Assembly (NCBI RefSeq): GCF_041080655.1
Contig: NZ_CP163525.1
Span: 5,890,001 to 5,954,000 of the forward strand
DNA from: Streptomyces sp. CG4
GTDB taxonomy: Bacteria > Actinomycetota > Actinomycetes > Streptomycetales > Streptomycetaceae
DNA: 64,000 nucleotides
Direction: 5' to 3'
The notes under the pieces were generated by a model. The model ran no database searches, had not been told where the DNA came from, and saw only the letters and a program-made list of their open reading frames with translations. The position numbers and the translations under genes were made by a program. This document shows positions 43,073 through 52,339 of this stretch, piece by piece (the stretch's first letter is position 1; every line of letters starts with the position of its first letter).

Positions 43073-45280
43073 CTACGCCGACGTCAGCGCATCCCGCTCC
43101 GTCGCCTGCCCCGGGATCCGTACCGCGCCCGGCTCCGGCATCGGTTCGCCCAGCAGCAGCGTCCGTACGACCCGCTCGGCGGCCCGGCCGTCGTCGAACT
43201 CGCAGTACCGGGCCCGGAAGTCCGCCCGCAGCCGCGCCGACTCCTCGTCGCGCCAGCAGCCCGAGGCGAACAGCCAGGCCAGCTCCCGGTAGGAGTGCGT
43301 GACATGGCCCGGCGGTTCGGCGGTGATGTCGATGTAGGTGCCCCGGCTCGCGGTGTAGGCGGGCCAGTCGTCGGCGTGCACCACGATCGGCCGGTCCAGG
43401 CCGGCGTAGTCGAACATCACGGCCGAGTAGTCGGTGACCAGCACGTCCGCCGCGAGCAGCACGTCCGTAAGGTGCGGCTCGTCGGTCGCGTCGACCACGA
43501 TCCCGCGCCGGGCCAGCTCCGCGAGACCCAGCCCGCGCGCCGGACCGTTCGCCAGCGACGGATGCAGCCGGACCACGAGGGTGTGGCCCTTGCCCAGGTC
43601 GGCCGCGAACCGGGCGAGGTCGAAGCGCTCCACGTGCCCGGTGCGGCGGTAGTCCCGGCGGGTCGGCGCGTACAGCACCACCACGTCCGTCTCCGGGATG
43701 CCGTGCCGCTGCCGGAAGTCGCTGTCGCCGCCGTTCACCAGCACGTCGTTGCGCGGGCTGCCGGTGCGCACCGAGGTGAAGTGGCAGGGGTAGGCCCGCT
43801 CCCAGACCAGCTCGGAGTGGCGGTTCGCGACCAGGCTGTAGTCCCAGCGGTCGGCCCGGCGCAGCATCTCCGGCACGTCGAAGCCGAGCCGGGCGCCCGG
43901 CCTGTCCCGCAGATCGGCGCCCAGGTACTTCAGCGGGGTGCCCTGGTGGGTGTGGATGTGCACGCTGCCGGGCCGCTTGGCCAGCGCGCCGGGCCAGTTG
44001 ACGTCGTTGACGAAGAACGCCGCCCGCGCGGTGACCTCCAGATAGCGCCGCGAGCCCATGATCACGTGCTCCACGTCCGGCGGCAGCCGCGCGGCGGTCT
44101 CCGCGTCCCGCACTACCCACACCCCGCGCAGCTGCGGGGCGATCTCCCGGGCCTTGGCGTGGACGGCCGCCGGGTCGCCGAGCACGCCCCGGTGCGAGGA
44201 GGCCGAGTAGACGACCAGGTTCGGGTCCAGCGGGCGGCACGCGTGCAGGGCCGCCCAGCCGGAGCGGGCCCGCGCGCCGGCCGCGTCGCGGACCAGGCCG
44301 GCCCGGCGTGCCGTCTCCTGCCCGGCCCGCGCCGCCTGCCGCCGGATCCGGTACCCCGTCCAGGAGCCCTCCAGCGCGCCGGTCTCGCCGTCGACCAGGG
44401 CGCCCTCGGGCTTGTGGGCGCGGAACATCGCCGCCGTACGCCGGAAGAACTCGGCCTTGTCGGCGGGCGGCAGCCGGTCCGGCTCGGCCAGGATGTCCAG
44501 GCAGTGCTCGCCCATCCTGCGGTGCAGATACGGCCGCCAGCGCGCCAGCTCCGGGCGCTGCTCGACGAACGCGAAGACCCGCTCGTACTGCTCGTGGATG
44601 TCGAAGTGCTCGCAGCTGGTGGTGGACAGGATGCTGCCCTGCCGGCGCTGCCGGTGGTTCAGGCAGATCCGGTCCAGTGCGGCGATCCGCCGGGCGCTGA
44701 GCAGGACCGGGAAGGTCCAGGGGGTGTCCGCGTAGGAGCCGGGCGGGAAGGCGAAGCCCCGCGCTGCCACGAACTCCCGCCGGTAGACCTTGTTCCACAC
44801 CACCATCAGCAGGTCCAGGATCCGCGGGTACGTGTCGACGGTGAAGGTGTCCGGGCCGGCCTCGGTGAGCACCTCGGCCAGGGCGTCGCGCCGGGTGCCG
44901 CCCCACCAGTAGGTGCGCGCGTGGTCGAAGACCAGCACGTCCGGCTCCGCGGCCTCCGCCAGCCGGTCGGTGACGGCCCGCAGCGCGCCCGGGGTGAGGG
45001 GGTCGTCGCTGTCCAGGAAGAACAGGTAGTCGCCGGTGGCGTGCATAAGGCCCGCGTTGCGGGCCCGGCCGAGGCCCACGTTCTCCGGCAGGTGCAGCAC
45101 CCGCACGCGCGGGTCGCGTGCGGCGTACTCGTCGAGGATCGCGCCGGTGCCGTCGGGGGAGCGGTCGTCCACGGCGATCAGCTCGAAGTCGCCGAAGGAC
45201 TGGGACAGCACCGAGTCCAGGCACTCGCGCAGAAAGCCCTGCGCCCGGAAACAGGGCACGATCAGACTGAAGCGGGGCAC
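43073..45280 (-). CDS. Bidomain GT2 / CDP-glycerol-type glycerophosphotransferase (paralog 2)
   Basis: This is a 735-residue protein. The N-terminal GT2 domain looks fully equipped: FSLIVPCFRAQGFLRECLDS, LIAVDDRSPDGT and YLFFLDSDDPLTPG, plus SYADTPWTFPVLL. A central helical linker spans about residues 230-370. The C-terminal TagF/TagB-like domain reads IHTHQGTPLKYLG, with Gln where the catalytic His of HGTP normally stands (about residue 445), then TGSPRNDVL, APTRRDY, VVRLHPSL and VTDYSAVMFDYAGLDRP. It is the last of three tandem minus-strand paralogs, 6 bp after its upstream neighbour. It probably adds a sugar and perhaps a polyol phosphate to a wall polymer. Confidence 0.9.
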   Translation of the reverse strand: MPRFSLIVPCFRAQGFLRECLDSVLSQSFGDFELIAVDDRSPDGTGAILDEYAARDPRVRVLHLPENVGLGRARNAGLMHATGDYLFFLDSDDPLTPGALRAVTDRLAEAAEPDVLVFDHARTYWWGGTRRDALAEVLTEAGPDTFTVDTYPRILDLLMVVWNKVYRREFVAARGFAFPPGSYADTPWTFPVLLSARRIAALDRICLNHRQRRQGSILSTTSCEHFDIHEQYERVFAFVEQRPELARWRPYLHRRMGEHCLDILAEPDRLPPADKAEFFRRTAAMFRAHKPEGALVDGETGALEGSWTGYRIRRQAARAGQETARRAGLVRDAAGARARSGWAALHACRPLDPNLVVYSASSHRGVLGDPAAVHAKAREIAPQLRGVWVVRDAETAARLPPDVEHVIMGSRRYLEVTARAAFFVNDVNWPGALAKRPGSVHIHTHQGTPLKYLGADLRDRPGARLGFDVPEMLRRADRWDYSLVANRHSELVWERAYPCHFTSVRTGSPRNDVLVNGGDSDFRQRHGIPETDVVVLYAPTRRDYRRTGHVERFDLARFAADLGKGHTLVVRLHPSLANGPARGLGLAELARRGIVVDATDEPHLTDVLLAADVLVTDYSAVMFDYAGLDRPIVVHADDWPAYTASRGTYIDITAEPPGHVTHSYRELAWLFASGCWRDEESARLRADFRARYCEFDDGRAAERVVRTLLLGEPMPEPGAVRIPGQATERDALTSA

Positions 45281-45286
45281 GGCGGG

Positions 45287-47497
45287 TCAGCTCCTCACGA
45301 GGGTCGCGGCGGCGGGGGCGGGGACGCGGTCCGCGAGCGGGATCACCGGCGGCACCGCCTCCGGCGGCTCGCCGAGCAGCACCCGCCGTACGACGCGCTC
45401 CGCGGCCCGCCCGTCGTCGAACTCGCAGAACTTCTTCCGGAACGCGGCCCTGAGCTCCGTGGCCTCCGCACCCGCGTACGAGCCGTCGCGGAAGACGGCG
45501 GCCAGCTCGTCGGCGGTGCGCGTGACCAGGCCCGGCGGCTCGGCCGTCAGGTCGAAGTAGACGCCCCGCGTCTCCCGGTAGACGTCCCAGTCGTCGGCGT
45601 ACACGACGATCGGCCGGTCCAGGTTGGCGTAGTCGAACATGATCGACGAGTAGTCGGTGACCAGCGCGTCGGCGGCCAGGCAGACGTCCTCCGAGGAGCG
45701 GTGCGCGGTCACGTCGATGATGCGGTCGATGCCGCCGGAACTCCGGATCCGGCCCCGGTCGTAGAAGTAGTGGGCGCGCAGCAGGACGACCACGTCCTCA
45801 CCGGCCGCGTCGCAGAACGCCGCCAGGTCCAGGCCGGGCTCGAAGCCGGTGTGGTGGTCGCGGTGGGTCGGCGCGTACAGCACGGCCGTCGAGCCCTCCG
45901 GGACGCCGAGCTCGCGCCGGATGCGCAGCACGTCCTCGCCGGTCGCCGTGCAGTAGACGTCGTTGCGCGGATAGCCGTACTCCAGGTGCTCGTAGGAGCC
46001 GGGGAAGGCGCGCTCCCACATCTGGGTGGAGTGCCGGTTGGCGGAGAGGTTGAAGTCCCAGCGGTCGACCCGGCCCAGCAGCCTGGTGTAGCTGCCCGAC
46101 CGGGCGGCCACCACCGGATACGTCGACTGGTCCACGCCCATCGTCTTCAGCGGGGTGCCGTGCTGGGTCTGCAGATGCACACTGCCGGGCCGCTTGACGA
46201 TCCCCTCCGCGAAGTTGGCGTTGTTGACGAGGTACTTCGCGCGGGCCAGCACCTCCCAGTAGCGCCGGGAGCCGATCACCGCGTGGTCCACGTCCTGCGG
46301 CATCGTGTGCGCCTGGCCGGCCTCGACCAGGAACACCGACCGGATGTGCGGGGCGAGTTCGCGGGCCTTGGCGTGGATCGCGGCCGGGTTGCAGGCATAA
46401 CCCCGGCCCCAGTAGGCGCAGTACACGGCCAGTTCGGGGTCGAGCGGGCGGCGCAGGGCGAGGGCGTAGCGCAGCCGGTTGCGTACCGCGCGCGGGCGGG
46501 GCAGCCGCTCGCCGGCCCTGGTGGCCACCTGGTTGGCGCCGCGCAGCGCGCGGAAGGCGGTGTACGCGCCGGACGCCAGCAGCCGGTGCTGTACCCCCAG
46601 GCTGCCACCGGGCGTCCGGTAGCCCGGCGGCCGGTGGTGCCGGTAAAGGTGGGCCGCGCGGCGGAAGAACGCCCGGTGCCCGGACGGCAGCCGCTCCGGC
46701 CGGGACGCCGTCTTCAGCACAGCGGCGAACAGCTGCTCGAACAGCGCCCGGATCCGGTCGGCGGGCAGCGCACGCTCGGCGGCCGTCGTCAGCACCAGGT
46801 CCACCTGGTCGAGCACGGTGTGCTGGTGGGGCCCCGGCAGATGGAGCCGGCTGCCCTGCCGGCGCAGCCGGTGCCGTACGACGACCCGGCGCAGCACCGC
46901 GATCCGCCCGGCCGCGACGGTGGTCAGTCCGCCCCAGCCGAGGTCGGTGAAATGGCTCTCGGGGAAGGTGAGTTCGTGCTCGGTGAGGAAGCTGCGGCGG
47001 TAGACCGCGCTGCACGCCGGGAGCCGGACGCCGGTCAGCTCCGGCAGCTCGGCCGGGGTGAAGGCGCCCTTGGGGGCTCTGGCCAGCAGGGGCGCGGCCG
47101 GGTTGGTGGGCTCGCCCTCCCACCAGGGGGCGCGCTCGTGCTCGGCATAGAGCACGTCCACGCAGGCGGTCTCGGTCAGCCGGGCGTCCAGCGCCGCGAG
47201 CGCGCCCGGGAGCAGCAGGTCGTCGCCGTCGAGGAACAGCACATACGCTCCGGTCGCCGCCCGCAGCCCGGCGTTGCGCGCCCCGCTCGGGCCGGCGGAC
47301 GGCGGCGAGCCGACCGGGGTCACCCGGCAGTCCCGCTCCGCGAATCCGGCAGCCACCGAGGCGGCCGGGGAGCCGGGGGCGTCGCAGACCGGGATCAGCT
47401 GCAGATCGCCGAAGGACTGGCCGAGAACCGAGTCCAGCGCCTGGGACAGCCGGGCGGCCGCCCCAGGGGACGGGACGATGATGCTGAAGCGGGGCAT
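45287..47497 (-). CDS. Bidomain GT2-like / CDP-glycerol-type glycerophosphotransferase (paralog 3)
   Basis: This is a 736-residue protein. The start MPRFSIIVPSPG matches its paralogs; the frame stays open upstream through a repeat tract, but that is not a fused gene. The GT2 domain is partly degraded: the first acidic motif is IPVCDAPGS instead of VDD, although FLDGDDLLLPG remains. The C-terminal domain appears intact: LQTQHGTPLKTMG with the catalytic-type His at about residue 446, YGYPRNDVY, APTHRDH, LLRAHYFYDRG and VTDYSSIMFDYANLDRP. It is closest in motifs to paralog 1 at 30042. It lies 6 bp upstream of paralog 2 and 218 bp downstream of paralog 4. Confidence 0.9.
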   Translation of the reverse strand: MPRFSIIVPSPGAAARLSQALDSVLGQSFGDLQLIPVCDAPGSPAASVAAGFAERDCRVTPVGSPPSAGPSGARNAGLRAATGAYVLFLDGDDLLLPGALAALDARLTETACVDVLYAEHERAPWWEGEPTNPAAPLLARAPKGAFTPAELPELTGVRLPACSAVYRRSFLTEHELTFPESHFTDLGWGGLTTVAAGRIAVLRRVVVRHRLRRQGSRLHLPGPHQHTVLDQVDLVLTTAAERALPADRIRALFEQLFAAVLKTASRPERLPSGHRAFFRRAAHLYRHHRPPGYRTPGGSLGVQHRLLASGAYTAFRALRGANQVATRAGERLPRPRAVRNRLRYALALRRPLDPELAVYCAYWGRGYACNPAAIHAKARELAPHIRSVFLVEAGQAHTMPQDVDHAVIGSRRYWEVLARAKYLVNNANFAEGIVKRPGSVHLQTQHGTPLKTMGVDQSTYPVVAARSGSYTRLLGRVDRWDFNLSANRHSTQMWERAFPGSYEHLEYGYPRNDVYCTATGEDVLRIRRELGVPEGSTAVLYAPTHRDHHTGFEPGLDLAAFCDAAGEDVVVLLRAHYFYDRGRIRSSGGIDRIIDVTAHRSSEDVCLAADALVTDYSSIMFDYANLDRPIVVYADDWDVYRETRGVYFDLTAEPPGLVTRTADELAAVFRDGSYAGAEATELRAAFRKKFCEFDDGRAAERVVRRVLLGEPPEAVPPVIPLADRVPAPAAATLVRS

Positions 47498-47520
47498 TCT
47501 GTACTTTCTGTCGTCTTGCC

Positions 47521-47610
47521 GACCGGGCCGACCGGGCCGACCGGGCCGACCGGGCCGACCGGGCCGACCGGGCCGACCGGGCCGACCGGGCCGACCGGGC
47601 CGACCTGGCC
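47521..47610 (+). repeat. 9-bp tandem repeat (GACCGGGCC)n
   Basis: Nine perfect GACCGGGCC copies from 47521 to 47601 are followed by one degenerate copy (GACCTGGCC). The tract ends 23 bp upstream of the paralog 3 start, in the gap between two paralogs. Every frame through it is open, encoding tripeptide repeats, but there is no evidence that it is translated. Confidence 0.95.
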
Positions 47611-47715
47611 GGCCGCGCGGCCGGGCCGTCCCGCCGGACGCCAGGTGGGCGGCCGGCTCGGGGTGGGCCGCGTCGAACCGAGGGGCAGGGGAACTCCCCA
47701 AGCGATCAACGGTGT

Positions 47716-49953
47716 TCACCGCCTCTCGGGGACGGAAAGGGAACCGGAAGGCTGCGGCACGGTGGCCAGCGGGGAGCGCGCACAGGCCGACGGCACCGGC
47801 TTGCGCTCCGCCACCGGCACCACCGACGGCAGACCCGGCTCGCCCAGCACCACATGCCGTACGACCCGCTCGGCGGCGCGACCGTCGTCGTACGGGCAGA
47901 ACCGGTCCCGGAACGCCGCGCGCAGCTGCGCCGAGCGCGAGCCGCGCCAGTGGCCGGTCGCGAAGATGTCGATCAGCTCGTCCTCGGTGCGCGCGACCGC
48001 GCCCGGCGGGCAGGCCCGCAGGTCGAAGTAGGTCCCGCGGGACGCCCGGAAGGCCTGCCAGTCGCCGGTGTGCACCACGATCGGCCGGTCCAGATCGGCG
48101 TAGTCGAACATGATCGACGAATAGTCGGTGAGCAGCGCGTCCGAGGCCAGACAGAGGGACGCCACGTCCGGGTGGTCGCCGACGTCGATCACCCGGGCGC
48201 CCGTGCCGAGCGGGCCGCCGCGGGTGGGGTGGGGGCGGGCCAGGATCACGAAGCGCGGGCCGAGCCGGAGCGCGATCCGCTCCAGGTCCAGCTGCGGGTG
48301 CTGGGTGCGCAGATGGTCGCGGTAGGTCGGCGCGTACAGGATCGCGACCGCGCCCTCCGGGATACCCAGCGCCTCGCGCAGCCGGGTCACGTCCGCCGAG
48401 GTCGCCCGCTGGAAGACGTCGTTGCGCGGGGCGCCGTACTCCAGCGTCGTGTAGCGGCCCGGGAAGACCCGCTCCCAGACCAGGGTCGAGTGCCGGTTCC
48501 CGGACACGACGAGGTCCCACTGGTCGACGCCGCGCAGCAGTTCCGCGAAGTCGGTGCCGCGGGCCGCCGCCGGGCGCTCCTGCAGGTCCAGGCCCATGTG
48601 CTTGAGCGGGGTGCCCTGCCGGGTCTGGATCACGATCTGCTCGCGCCGCTTGCGCAGCCGCCGGTCCAGCACGTCGTCCGTGACCAGGTACTTGGAGCGG
48701 GCCAGCGCCGTCCAGTAGGCGGCGGTGCCGGGCCGCAGCCGGCGCGGGCCGGGCGGGACCGCGTGCTGGTGCTCGGGGCGGGCGATCCACGCGGTCCGCA
48801 CCTGCGGGGCATGGGTGCGGAACGCCTCCTCCAGGGCGCCCGGATCGCCGCCGTGGCCGCGGCCCCCGCCGGCGGCGAACACCGCCCGGTCGGCGCGCAC
48901 GGGCAGCCGCAGCTGGATCCGGTAGTGCAGCCGCAGCGCGCCGGCACGCACGGCGCGGGCCAGCTTCACCACCGCCTTCAGCGTGCGCTGCCGCGCGGCC
49001 GAGAACAGCTGCCAGGCGCGGAACGTGCGGTGCAGGCCGAAGCGGACCAGGACGTTCCGCCGCCGCAGCCGGGCTCCCGGGACACGGTAGCGGCGGTAGT
49101 GGGCGCGCGCCCGGCGCAGGAACTCGCCGTGGCTCCCGCGCGGCAGCCGGCCCGGCCTGGTGAACACCGTCGCACAGTGGTCGACCATGCGGCGGAACAA
49201 CTCCGGTCGCCACCGCGCCAGTTCGGGATGCTCCTCGACATACGCGAACACCCGGTCGTACTGGTCGAACAGATCGAAGTGCCGGGAGCTGGTGGTGCCG
49301 AGGATGCTGCCCTGGCGGCGCTGCCGGTAGTGCACGCAGACCCGGTCCAGGGTGGCGATCGACCCCGCCGTCATCAGCACCGGGAAGGTCCAGGGGGTGT
49401 CCTCGTAGTAGCCCGGCGGGAACGCGAAGCCGTACTCCTCGACGAACTCCCGCCGGTAGGCCTTGTTCCAGGCCACCATCAGCACCTCCAGCAGCCCCGG
49501 CCGGTCCTCCAGACGGAACGGCGCCGGGCCCTGCTCGGCGAGCTCGGCGGCGAGGTGGTTGCGCTCCTGGCTGCCGTCCCAGTACGTGCGCGCGTAGTCG
49601 TACACCAGGACGTCCGGCTCGCCGGACTCCTTGATCCGGTCGGCGATCGAGTGCAGCGCGTCCGGGGTGAGCGTGTCGTCGCTGTCCAGGAAGACCAGAT
49701 AGTCGCCGCTCGCCACGGCCATCCCCGCGTTACGGGCCCGGCCGAGCCCCTGGTTCTCGGCCAGGTGCACGGGCCGCACGCGTGCGTCGTGGGCCGCGTA
49801 CTCGTCGATGATCGCGCCGCAGGCATCCGGCGAGCAGTCGTCCACGGCGATCAGTTCCAGATCGGGATACGACTGCGAGAGCACCGAGTCCAGGCACTCG
49901 GAGAGATACGCCTGGACCTGGTACGCGGGGACAATGACACTGAACCTGGGCAA
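47716..49953 (-). CDS. Bidomain GT2 / CDP-glycerol-type glycerophosphotransferase (paralog 4)
   Basis: This is a 745-residue protein starting at TTG (MPRFSVIVPAYQVQ by homology with its paralogs), with GGA six bases upstream. The GT2 domain is intact: LIAVDDCSPDACG, YLVFLDSDDTLTPD and YYEDTPWTFPVLM. The C-terminal domain reads IQTRQGTPLKHMG, so the HGTP His is replaced by Gln and no His stands beside it (about residue 443). Further motifs are YGAPRNDVF, APTYRDH, LARPHPTRGG and LTDYSSIMFDYADLDRP. A Pro/Ser-rich tail follows. It is the first of the three tandem paralogs, and the ABC operon upstream is separated by a hairpin. Confidence 0.9.
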   Translation of the reverse strand: MPRFSVIVPAYQVQAYLSECLDSVLSQSYPDLELIAVDDCSPDACGAIIDEYAAHDARVRPVHLAENQGLGRARNAGMAVASGDYLVFLDSDDTLTPDALHSIADRIKESGEPDVLVYDYARTYWDGSQERNHLAAELAEQGPAPFRLEDRPGLLEVLMVAWNKAYRREFVEEYGFAFPPGYYEDTPWTFPVLMTAGSIATLDRVCVHYRQRRQGSILGTTSSRHFDLFDQYDRVFAYVEEHPELARWRPELFRRMVDHCATVFTRPGRLPRGSHGEFLRRARAHYRRYRVPGARLRRRNVLVRFGLHRTFRAWQLFSAARQRTLKAVVKLARAVRAGALRLHYRIQLRLPVRADRAVFAAGGGRGHGGDPGALEEAFRTHAPQVRTAWIARPEHQHAVPPGPRRLRPGTAAYWTALARSKYLVTDDVLDRRLRKRREQIVIQTRQGTPLKHMGLDLQERPAAARGTDFAELLRGVDQWDLVVSGNRHSTLVWERVFPGRYTTLEYGAPRNDVFQRATSADVTRLREALGIPEGAVAILYAPTYRDHLRTQHPQLDLERIALRLGPRFVILARPHPTRGGPLGTGARVIDVGDHPDVASLCLASDALLTDYSSIMFDYADLDRPIVVHTGDWQAFRASRGTYFDLRACPPGAVARTEDELIDIFATGHWRGSRSAQLRAAFRDRFCPYDDGRAAERVVRHVVLGEPGLPSVVPVAERKPVPSACARSPLATVPQPSGSLSVPERR

Positions 49954-50020
49954 GGGACATCCATGGGTCGTCGGTCGGCGCGGGGACTTTGACCGGAAAC
50001 GGCCGATGGAGTGAATTGGT

Positions 50021-50055
50021 TACGGCCCGTAGGGCCATACGGGCTACGGGCCGTA
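50021..50055 (-). terminator. Hairpin downstream of the sugar ABC operon
   Basis: TACGGCCCGTAG pairs with CTACGGGCCGTA (12 bp, perfect) around an 11-nt loop, 29 bp after the last permease stop. ACGGGCTAC-like motifs recur through 50038-50085. Confidence 0.7.
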
Positions 50056-50083
50056 CCACACACGGGCTACACGGGTACGCGGG

Positions 50084-50992
50084 CTACTTGACCGCGCCCG
50101 CCATCACCCCCGACACGAACTGCCGCTGGAACGCGAAGAACACGGCCAGCGGGATCACCATGGAGATGAACGCGCCGGGCGCCAGCACGTCGATGTTGTT
50201 GCCGAACTGCCGTACCTGCGTCTGCAGCGCGACCGTGATCGGCTGGGTGCCCGACTTGGTGAACACCAGCGCGACCAGCATGTCGTTCCACACCCACAGG
50301 AACTGGAAGATGCCGAGGCTCGCGATCGCCGGCCCGCCGAGCGGCATCACCACCCGGGCGAACAGCCGCAGTTCACCGGCCCCGTCGAGCCGGGCCGCCT
50401 CCAGCAGCTCGCGCGGGATCTCCGCGAAGAAGTTCCGCAGCAGGAACACCGCGAACGGCAGACCGAAGCCGGTGTGGAACAGGATCACCCCGAGGATCGT
50501 CCCGAACAGGCCGACCTTTCCGAACAGTTCGGCGATCGGGATCAGCGCCACCTGCACCGGCACCACCAGCAGACTGACCACGCCCAGGAACCACCAGTCC
50601 CGGCCCGGGAACTCCATCCACGCGAACGCATAGCCCGCGAGCGCGCCGACCACCACGACCAGCACCGTCGCCGGGACCGTGATCAGCACGGTGTTCCAGA
50701 GGGAGTGCGTGATGTCGCCGTTCTCCAGGAGCTTCCGATAGCTGTCGAACGTCAGCTGGGACGGCTTGGCGAACACCTTCCACCAGCCGCTCGCGCTCAT
50801 GTCCTCGGGCGAGCGCAGCGAGGAGATGAGCAGACCGATCGTCGGCACCAGCCAGAACAGGCCCACCACGATCAGGAACGCCCGGACCAGACCGCCGCTC
50901 AGCCTCTCGGCGATCCTCGAACCGAGCGACTGCCGTGCCCGCACCGCCCGGCCGGGGCCGGCTTCCGTGATGCTCCCGGCGGTCGCCGTCAT
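50084..50992 (-). CDS. Carbohydrate ABC transporter permease (MalG type)
   Basis: This is a 302-residue inner-membrane subunit with six helices. The cytoplasmic EAA loop reads ELLEAARLDGAGELRLFARVVMPLGGPA, the docking site for the ATPase. MalG-type features include FLIVVGLFWLVPTIGLLISSLR at the start and QFVSGVMAGAVK at the end. The ATG overlaps the stop of the partner permease by 4 bp (ATGA-like). It works with the genes upstream as a sugar importer. No ATPase gene is present here; in Streptomyces the shared ATPase MsiK commonly energises such systems. Confidence 0.93.
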   Translation of the reverse strand: MTATAGSITEAGPGRAVRARQSLGSRIAERLSGGLVRAFLIVVGLFWLVPTIGLLISSLRSPEDMSASGWWKVFAKPSQLTFDSYRKLLENGDITHSLWNTVLITVPATVLVVVVGALAGYAFAWMEFPGRDWWFLGVVSLLVVPVQVALIPIAELFGKVGLFGTILGVILFHTGFGLPFAVFLLRNFFAEIPRELLEAARLDGAGELRLFARVVMPLGGPAIASLGIFQFLWVWNDMLVALVFTKSGTQPITVALQTQVRQFGNNIDVLAPGAFISMVIPLAVFFAFQRQFVSGVMAGAVK

Positions 50993-52332
50993 CGCCGCAC
51001 CTCCCGCCTCAGCCGACGGATGTTGAATGCCATCACCGGGATCACCAGCACCAGCAGCAGCACCGCGATGGCGCTCGCGACGCCGGGCCGGTTCTCCGCG
51101 AAGCCCTTGCGGTACAGCTCCAGGGCGAGCACGTTCGCGTCGGCCTGGGAGGAGCCCGGCGCGATGATGTAGACGAGGTCGAACACCTTCAGCACGTTGA
51201 TCATCAGCGTGACGGTGACCACCGCCAGGACCGGCGCGAGCAGCGGCACGGTGACCTTGCGGAACACCTGCCACTCAGTGGCGCCGTCCACCCGCGCCGC
51301 CTCCAGCAGTTCCCGGGGCACGCCCGCGAGCCCGGCCGCGATCAGCACCATCGCGAAACCGGCCCACATCCATACGTACGCCCCGATGATCGCCGGGGTG
51401 ACCAGCGCCGGGCCGAGCCACTCGACACCGTTGTACGGCTCCTTGAAGTTGTCTGCCGGAAGCCGCAGTCGAGCCCCGTCGGCGGACGCGGGCAGCGTGA
51501 AGGTGCCGTCACCGGCCGCCTTGGTGGCGGCGACCACCTTGCCGTCCTTCACCGCCTCGATCCGCATCCCGGCATAGCCCAGTTCGGACGGATCGGGCAC
51601 GCCGAGCTGTCCCACGCCCTTGCCGCGCGTGAAGTCCTGCCAGGTGGTGCCGGTGATCTTCCCCGGCTCCGGCCTGGCCGCCACGGCCTTCTTCGCACTG
51701 CCCGGCATCTGCTCGGGGGCGACGCCGACAAGGGGAAGGGTGACGGTCTGACCGACGTGCACGGTGGCCCTGGTGATGAAGCCGCCGTTCTGCGCGACGA
51801 GGGGCGACTCGCGGCCCGGGTGGGCCTTCGGGAACGCCGACGACTGCGCGAAGGTGTCGTGGACCCCCACCCACACCGCGTTCGCGACCCCCTTGTGCGG
51901 ATCCTGGTCGTACACCAGCCGGAAGATGATCCCGGCCGCCAGCATCGAGATCGCCATCGGCATGAAGACGACCAGCTTGAACGCCGTTCCCCAGCGCACC
52001 CGTTCGGTCAGCACCGCGAAGATCAGGCCGAGCGCGGTGGAGACCGTGGGCGCGAACACCACCCAGATGACGTTGTTCTTCAGGGCGGTGCGGATGCCGT
52101 CGTCCGTGAAGAGGGTCTTGTAGTTGTCGACGCCGGCGAACCCGTCGCCGGAGGAGTCGTAGAAGCTGCGGATGACCGAGTACCCGATCGGGTAGACCAC
52201 GAGCGCGCCGAGCAGCACCAGGGCGGGCAGCAGGAACAGCGCTGCCACGGTCTTCCGGGTGCCGGTCACGCTCCTGCGACCGCGGGGTGCGGCCGGGCCC
52301 GGTGGGGCCCCGGCCGCCGCTGCCGACGCCAT
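50989..52332 (-). CDS. Carbohydrate ABC transporter permease (MalF type) with large insert
   Basis: This is a 447-residue permease, about 150 residues longer than usual. Helices include TVAALFLLPALVLLGALVVYPIG and NNVIWVVFAPTVSTALGLIFAVL, then FMPMAISMLAAGIIFRLVYD. An insert of about 130 hydrophilic residues follows (from DPHKGVANAVWVG to NFKEPYNGVEWLG), with a beta-rich stretch (GMRIEAVKDGKVVAATKAAGDGTFTL) resembling an extracytoplasmic carboxypeptidase-regulatory-like domain. The EAA motif is ELLEAARVDGATEWQVFRKVTVPLLAP. Placement after the third helix recalls the P2 loop of E. coli MalF, which contacts the binding protein. It lies 7 bp downstream of the binding-protein gene. Confidence 0.9.
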   Translation of the reverse strand: MASAAAAGAPPGPAAPRGRRSVTGTRKTVAALFLLPALVLLGALVVYPIGYSVIRSFYDSSGDGFAGVDNYKTLFTDDGIRTALKNNVIWVVFAPTVSTALGLIFAVLTERVRWGTAFKLVVFMPMAISMLAAGIIFRLVYDQDPHKGVANAVWVGVHDTFAQSSAFPKAHPGRESPLVAQNGGFITRATVHVGQTVTLPLVGVAPEQMPGSAKKAVAARPEPGKITGTTWQDFTRGKGVGQLGVPDPSELGYAGMRIEAVKDGKVVAATKAAGDGTFTLPASADGARLRLPADNFKEPYNGVEWLGPALVTPAIIGAYVWMWAGFAMVLIAAGLAGVPRELLEAARVDGATEWQVFRKVTVPLLAPVLAVVTVTLMINVLKVFDLVYIIAPGSSQADANVLALELYRKGFAENRPGVASAIAVLLLVLVIPVMAFNIRRLRREVRR

Positions 52333-52339
52333 CGCCGGA

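Noticed and set aside
45287..49213. A possible fused giant protein joining paralogs 3 and 4 through the repeat tract.
   Set aside because: The upstream part is the wrong frame of paralog 4, and paralog 3 has its own conserved start (MPRFSIIVP), so the open frame is incidental.
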